Assembly (NCBI RefSeq): GCF_029867415.1
Contig: NC_081183.1
Coordinates: 194,215,563 to 194,279,562, forward strand
DNA from: Vicia villosa
Taxonomy: Eukaryota; Streptophyta; Magnoliopsida; Fabales; Fabaceae
Direction: 5' to 3'
Length of the DNA: 64,000 bases
A program made the position numbers and the translations under genes. Below, piece by piece: positions 58,388-64,000 of this stretch (positions are counted from its first letter, which is position 1; every line of letters starts with the position of its first letter). The notes beneath the pieces were generated by a model, which saw only the letters and a program-made list of their open reading frames with translations, was not told the DNA's origin and did no database searches.

Positions 58388-60767
58388 AACAATAGATACT
58401 TAGCTTCGAATTTGACCTGACATGGTTGGCAGTCGGAGGAAGTCTCGGGGTAACCCTGAAAAAATGGCAAAGGCAAAGGAGAATGTGAGTGTATGCATAG
58501 TTCAAAAAGGGTTAAGAGGGTAAACCCTAATTAAAAAGGAACAAAATAGGCGCTTAAAAATAACTTAAATACTTAAAAATAAATTAAATACTTAGCTTTG
58601 TGAAGGGTGTGACGCGTAGTCGGAGGATCTTGAGGTAACCCATAATGCTCGAATCAGGTGTAGTCGACTCTTGAAAGTCCGCCATGGGACTGCAGGCTCT
58701 GCAATGTTGGATTAGTCCGCGCATGCATAAGCTATGAATGTCTGCAAAACAGTCCACTACTCAGGATGGTAGTACCTCGCAAAACAAGAAAGTGGTAAGT
58801 ACAAATATATACAATAACACAAAATACTAACACTTATTAGTTACAATTAACAAAGAAAAAATATAAAAATAAACATACTAACTTTCAAAGAAAATAATCA
58901 ATTAAAATGTTTTTAGTATATTGATATAAAAAAATCTAATTACTAACATGTATTTTATTTGTTAAAAGATCTAACTTATTTAAGTCTAATAAACTAACTT
59001 AATTAAAAATTTAACTAATAAAACAAAATAACATTAAAGAAAAATACAATTAAAAGAACATAGCACATGGACGATGTCTTCCTGCCATCAATTATTTTGA
59101 CTTTTCAAAACAATATAGATCACCCAATCATAGCATGACATGTGGCATGTTTAAAATAAATTAAAAAAAAACTAAATAACACTACACACACGTAATGAGA
59201 GGAAGAGGTAATTTCCTCTTCTTTCTTCTTCCCTGTACCTACAGTAATACTTCCAAAGAAATTCACAAACCAATATGCAAGGAATATTCATCAAACAGCA
59301 ACGAAACTAAGCAAGATCGGGAACAACGAACGGGAACTAACCGAGTTACGTGCGTGAGGTTGATGTAGATCTGGGGCGATATGGTGTCGTGATGCCGTCG
59401 TTGATGTTTTTGACGTTCGACACGGTGGTTGCGCGCAGCGAAGCGGCGGACTCACGGTGGGGCTGCGATCGGAGGGGTGAATGCGCCGTCAGACTTATAG
59501 GCGGCTCCGAGTTGTTGTTTAAGTGCTCTATGCCGGCAGCGGAAGATAGGAGACGGTGATGATGATGATGTTGTAACGTCGGAGATCCGTGAGGCGTTGG
59601 ATTCAAATCGGAAGTGGTCGGTGTACGCCTCTGAGTTGTTTTGTTGAAGCTGAGTGTTGGTTGTGATCTTGTGCGATTTCCATTTTTTTTGCACTTGTTC
59701 TTGTTCTTTATGATATAGTGCTGCAAGACAAAAACAACAACAAAAAAAACAAGTAAGGTTGCTTTGAATACTAATGGTGTTTACTCAAAGAAGATGAATG
59801 TTGGTTCAATGAATTTGTGAAGGAGTTAGTGTTTTGCAGGTAATTGATTTGAGGATATTGGTGATGAACGGATGGTTCTGCGATTTTGTTGTCATGCTTC
59901 CAGTTATTATTTTCCTGCAAAATAAGTAAAGTCATTGAATACAAATAATGCATGAATAAACATCGTCATGGCAGCAAGTCCATGTGAAGCTGCTGTAAAC
60001 GTCTTGAAGAAAACGAACTCCTATTGTACACGTGAAACAGAGGATGGGTTCAAAGGTTAGAGGAAAAATAAATAAGGGTTCGGATCAGGGATTCCAAAAA
60101 TTCTCCCCTATAAGGGTTTATTGTTAGCCTATTTATAACAAAAACTCTAGGTTTTTCTGATGTCCTATTTGGGCTTTATAAAAATGGATAATGGACCTTG
60201 AGAATTCTTTTGGCATTTGCACCTCACCTAAAAAAAAATATAACAAAACTAGATAATATGAATTAGTAATACTATCTTTTTAAAATTCAATTCAAATTGA
60301 ATAAAATTTTAAATTTTAAAAAGATTAGTAAAATACGTATAAGTTATTATTAACTGAATAAAAATGCGCATGATGAACACATACACTTTTTGAATGAATG
60401 CAAAGATATGTTAATATCTTAATGGAAAGATGCGCATGAATGCAAAGTTTCAGTCAGTAGAAGTAAAATCAGGAGGGCAAATTTTGGGGTATGACAGCTG
60501 CCCCTGTTCAATTATCTTAAACCTGAAGATGTAGAGTGGTTTGTATGCCAGTCGGTATCTGAAGGTGGAAGATGATTGAACACTAGAATACCAAGAAATT
60601 TGCCATAGCTGAAGTAGGGACCTTTGTCGGAGATGGGCTTGAAGATGTCATCCAGTAAATCATGCATTAGATTATGTTTGGAGTGTTTGAGAAGCAGTTG
60701 TTTGAGTGTTGATCATTATGGAACCGTCTGAGATTACCGCTTTTAGATTTCGGCAGGTTGATTGTTT

Positions 60768-61217
60768 AAGGAATCGTCTGAGATATCGACTTAAATCTGG
60801 AGGTAGATCGTTAAGGAACCGTCCAAGGTATCGACTTAACTCTGAAGGTGGATCATTAAGGAACCGTCCAAGGTATCGACTTAACTCCCAAGGTAGATCA
60901 TTAAGGAACCGTCCAAGGTATCGACTTAGATCTAAAGGTAGATTGTTAAGGAACCGTCCAAGGTATCGACTTAACTCTGAAGGTGGATCATTAAGGAACC
61001 GTCCAAGGTATCGACTTAACTCCAAAGGTAGATCATTAAGGAACCGTCCAAGGTATCGACTTAGATCTAAAGGTAGATTGTTAAGGAACCGTCCAAGGTA
61101 TCGACTTAACTCTGAAGGTGGATCATTAAGGAACCGTCCAAGGTATCGACTTAACTCCAAAGGTAGATCATTAAGGAACCGTCCAAGGTATCGACTTAGA
61201 TCTGAAGGTAGATAATG
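60768..61217. repeat. Tandem array, 10 x 45 bp, with 135-bp higher-order period
   Basis: Unit core AAGGAACCGTCCAAGGTATC then GACTTA. The first unit is diverged, and a still more diverged copy precedes it from about 60721. Units 2-10 cycle through three variants marked CTCTGAAGGTGG, CTCCAAAGGTAG (or CTCCCAAGGTAG) and GATCTAAAGGTAG, giving three 135-bp higher-order repeats. It sits about 270 bp from the 3' LTR, i.e. in the 3' untranslated region of the minus-oriented Ogre-type element. Because 45 is a multiple of three, both strands show long open frames that need not be coding. Confidence 0.92.
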
Positions 61218-63435
61218 TTTATTTGACTGCAGCAGTAACCTGAAAAAGGTAAAGTTAGTTTTTTTATGCTATGTCATGATGCATGTGACGCGATTCTCCA
61301 AATAAATGAGAACGTCGCATGTTATGTACGCACTTGTCGCGATGCTTTATGTATTATGTATGAACATGTATGCAATTGTATGAATATGTTTATGACATGT
61401 GATATGTGAATATGATTTATGTTGTCTTGATTGAGAAAATAAATCTCTGTATCCTTGTGATTTTATTGTCCGATCTTGTTTTGAAAATGTGTAGCTGGGG
61501 ATTTAAGATTTCTGCTTGGGGATGATCAGTAACTTGATGTACCCTGACTGGGGACAAGAGAGATATTAATAAACCATGTTTGAAGAGCAACGTGTTGAAG
61601 AACCGGTAGCGTTGAAGATGTAAACTCTATTGGGGAGCCATGTCTTTGTCGGGGCGAGTATGTTTGGAGATATCTTCTTAATGATTACTCTGTGGGGATA
61701 TGATCTTGTGATCACGGCTCTGTGGGGAGACATGAGTGTCTTGGAAGTTGCCCCCAGTATTATAGTAACTACCATTCCTGGATTCGATTAGGACATACCA
61801 TTGAGTATTGATTAGGATGTCAAACTGGACTTGCATAGATTTGCCCCAATTAGTAGGAACTTTGGAAAGATTCGCCTCGCGAGGACTTTATGAGATGTAC
61901 ACTATGGGTGATATGCCCCCAGTAATCATAAAATTAGGATGATGCCCCTGACTAATCGAGCGATGGCTTCTGACCCATTTGGGTGTATGCCCCTTGAGAG
62001 ATTCTTGGAATCTTGACTTGATTGCCCTAGATTGATTAGACAAAGCATGCCATGCCCCTTGTATACGCAGAGACATTGCTTCTCGGAGTAATCTTGTCTG
62101 TCGGGATAACTTTCAGTCATTAGTTGTACCCTGTGCAAATTCTTCCTGATGCTAACCTTTGAAATTATGTAGCAGAATTTGTTTAATAATGGATTCATGA
62201 GATGCAATGCGTACGTTTGTCTTGAGTTTTTTTGGAAAAACATTAAAACAAAAGATGTAAAAGCGTGATATTTGTAAAAACATGCTATTTCTAACAATGT
62301 GATGTTTGTAAGAAACAGATATCAACTTAACATTTGTAATAAACCTTAAGGAGTCGGGATACCTTTTTGGTGACAGTATGCTTTCGAACTAACCATGCTT
62401 CAATTAGGACTTTCAAGGGTTGTAACGTGGCTTGGTTCACGGTTTAAGAAACAAAGGATAAAGGCTCAAAGTTTATTTGTACCCACCCCTCTTCGTGATG
62501 ATCTTCAGTCCTAAACTCAGTTAATTCAACTTATGCATTCAGGTTCCAAGAGACTTTTGGATTTGCACCTTTGATAATGATGATGGTTCATAAGCACAGA
62601 GAACCTTTGAGATGGCAGTCACTTCTTCCTTTTGATAGTCACAACATTGTGTTGTTCAGGAATTGATTGATTTCTCTTTTTTCATTTTTTTTTTGATATC
62701 CCTAACTTTTGCCTGAACTGTCTATTTTGAGCTTATAGTCAGCGGGATGCCTTGATTTTTGCCTAAGTCTTCTTTTTGATTTTTGACTTAGCAGGCTTTT
62801 CTTTGTATATATGTTTTTTCATTCATTTTTTGAAAGATATTGACTGCCTTGTTTGATGATTGATGAACCATCATTGTCTTTTGATTGACATTTCCAACAC
62901 TTCTTTGATGTGTGCGGTTGAACGTTTGTGATTGAACCCTTTGTTGAAAGGTGTACTCAATGATTCTCTTAAAATAGAATGCACAGCCAAATTAACGGAG
63001 AACTACCCTGCCCCAGGTTATGATAAAGGGTTTTAATTAGTACAAGAAAGAAACTTCTACTTCTTAGGCTCAAAGGGGTTGACGAGGGATTAACATCCTT
63101 ATATCTCCACTGTTTAGGAATTGAAACAATGCCTGTACATCATCAGCATAGTCTGTTCAAAAGCATACTGTATGAGGTTGCGGTATCATTTTCGTCATCC
63201 TCCCTTAAAAGGCTTACAGCTTAGCAGGAGTTGAATATCACAAAACACATGCAAAGTAAAGACATAATTTAAAATGAGTGATAACGAAATAATTTATTCA
63301 AGACAAACATATGCAATGCACTGATGATGATTATTAAAACAGATAATGTCTATCATAATTAGAATGTTTAAACAAACAGAAAAGAAATTGCAAATGAAAG
63401 TAAATCTAATGATCTAAAGTTCATTCATTCTGACA
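61218..63435 (-). other. Ogre-type internal region, non-coding
   Basis: No RT, integrase or protease is recognised on either strand. GCCCCCAGTA / GCCCCTTG-type words recur at 61750-62060. It lies between the Gag fragment and the tandem array, where pro-pol would be expected in a complete element. Confidence 0.5.
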
Positions 63436-63771
63436 TTAATCAATCTTTTTGTGATTAGGCATGGGAGCAGTGATCACCACAGGGGTCTTGGGATGATTGA
63501 ATTCAATTTCACCAGCATCGATCATGTTTTGGATCTTATTTTTCAATGGCCAGCAATCATTAGTGTCATGTCCAGGACTATTGGAGTGATATGCGCACCT
63601 CGCATCGGGCTTATAGCTAGGAGCAGAAGTGTTGGGCTTTATAGGAGGATTCCTCAAAGTAATTAGCCCTTTCTTCAGCAATTGTTGCAATGCTTCGGCC
63701 AGAGTCATGTTGATCTTTGTGAATTGGCGCTTAGGTGTATTTGACTTGTGTCTTTGTTGCGGAACTGGCAT
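63436..63771 (-). pseudogene. Ogre-type Gag C-terminal fragment
   Basis: The minus-strand frame contains QFTKINMTLAEALQQLLKKG, then LITLRNPP, the zinc-knuckle-like CAYHSNSPGHDTNDC, and WPLKNKIQNMIDAGEIEFN followed by TPVVITAPMPNH. I recognise this as the end of Gag just before protease in legume Ogre elements. It stops at TAA after HKKID. No protease or pol follows within the 2.9 kb before the 3' LTR region. The frame is open upstream beyond the first ATG (into 63800), so Gag probably starts outside the window. Confidence 0.75.
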
Positions 63772-63789
63772 AGAGATTCGGAGTATTCG

Positions 63790-64000
63790 AGGTTCGAGCT
63801 TTCGGAATGTGTATCTGATAAGAATGTTTCAGAATGTCCGGGGTTCGAGCTACCGGAATGTACATCTGATTGGAATGTTTCAGAAGTCTGGGGATCAAGC
63901 TTCCAGAATGTTCATCTGATTAGAACTTTCAGAATGTCCGGGGTTCGAGCTTCCGGAATGTATATCTGATTGGAATGTTTCAGAAGTCTGGGGGTCAAGC
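63790..64000. repeat. Tandem repeats of about 50 bp in 100-bp dimers
   Basis: Units alternate between TCAGAATGTCCGGGGTTCGA and TCAGAAGTCTGGGG(A/G)TCAAG starts, each continuing with a CTTCCGGAATG-like and an ATCTGATTGGAATGTT-like part. The array runs off the window end. It lies immediately upstream (minus strand) of the Gag fragment and may be part of its coding region or leader. Confidence 0.75.

Noticed and set aside
60672..61215. Long open frames on both strands (162 and 169 codons) with a 15-residue repeat
   Set aside because: They arise because the 45-bp unit is a multiple of three and has no stop in these frames. Both strands being open at once, with no known protein, argues against coding.
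60768..61217. CRISPR-like array
   Set aside because: The units are head-to-tail with no unique spacers, and this is a plant nuclear context.

Overview
This is plant nuclear DNA: spliced genes with GT-AG introns, AT-rich intergenic sequence, long (TA)n tracts and dense nested transposons. The repeat content (Ogre-type LTRs that begin TGTCATACCCC or TGTTGCACCCC on the minus strand, Tat-lineage gypsy, TGTAACACCCC-type LTRs, CACTA elements) and the protein sequences suggest a legume (Fabaceae), most likely in the Trifolieae/Fabeae group. The species cannot be fixed from sequence alone. No rRNA, tRNA, CRISPR or prokaryotic operon was recognised.

Five host genes look intact: a SEC14/CRAL-TRIO lipid-transfer protein (469-2533, +, 5 coding exons); a membrane-anchored protein of the plant family often labelled 'erythronate-4-phosphate dehydrogenase family' (3111-4463, -, 2 exons); an intronless BCS1-like AAA-ATPase (15370-16884, -); a small AT-hook protein (35714-36034, +); and TYW1, the tRNA 4-demethylwyosine synthase (38834-44024, -, 8 exons, 646 aa). 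From memory, homologues of the SEC14, 'erythronate' and TYW1 genes are close neighbours on Arabidopsis chromosome 1, so these genes may be an old syntenic block pulled apart by transposons.

Most of the rest is mobile DNA. 5.1-6.4 kb holds a copia gag remnant and an LTR-like repeat. 7861-8856 is a hAT-type element with an 8-bp target duplication. 10160-15143 is a CACTA element without transposase that carries exon fragments of SEC23, a REM-type B3 transcription factor and a SAAL1-like armadillo gene. 17.2-21.8 kb holds hAT-like ends, a Stowaway-like MITE, a copia fragment and a 630-bp CACTA MITE. 21.9-24.6 kb holds two LINE remnants in opposite orientation. 25.4-32.2 kb is a degenerate copia element split by a solo LTR (26280-31135), which is itself split by another CACTA element (27355-30300). 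32661-33319 is a second hAT-type element.

From 44.3 kb a LINE ORF1 remnant is cut by a CACTA terminus. From about 46.25 kb there is a Tat-lineage Ty3/gypsy element in plus orientation (gag, protease, RT, RNase H, second archaeal-type RNase H, integrase). It has five in-frame stops and is split in RNase H by a 4.3-kb Ogre-type solo LTR (50173-54466). At 57190 it is truncated by an Ogre-type element in minus orientation: 3' LTR 57190-60496, a 10 x 45-bp tandem array next to it, and a Gag fragment at 63.4-63.8 kb with no pol between. The two Ogre LTRs share a pair of adjacent hairpins whose stems differ in sequence but keep their pairing. I found no new multi-gene system; the most interesting items are the gene-capturing CACTA element, the conserved LTR hairpins, the Gag-only Ogre derivative and an SR-like arginine/serine region in the Tat Gag.
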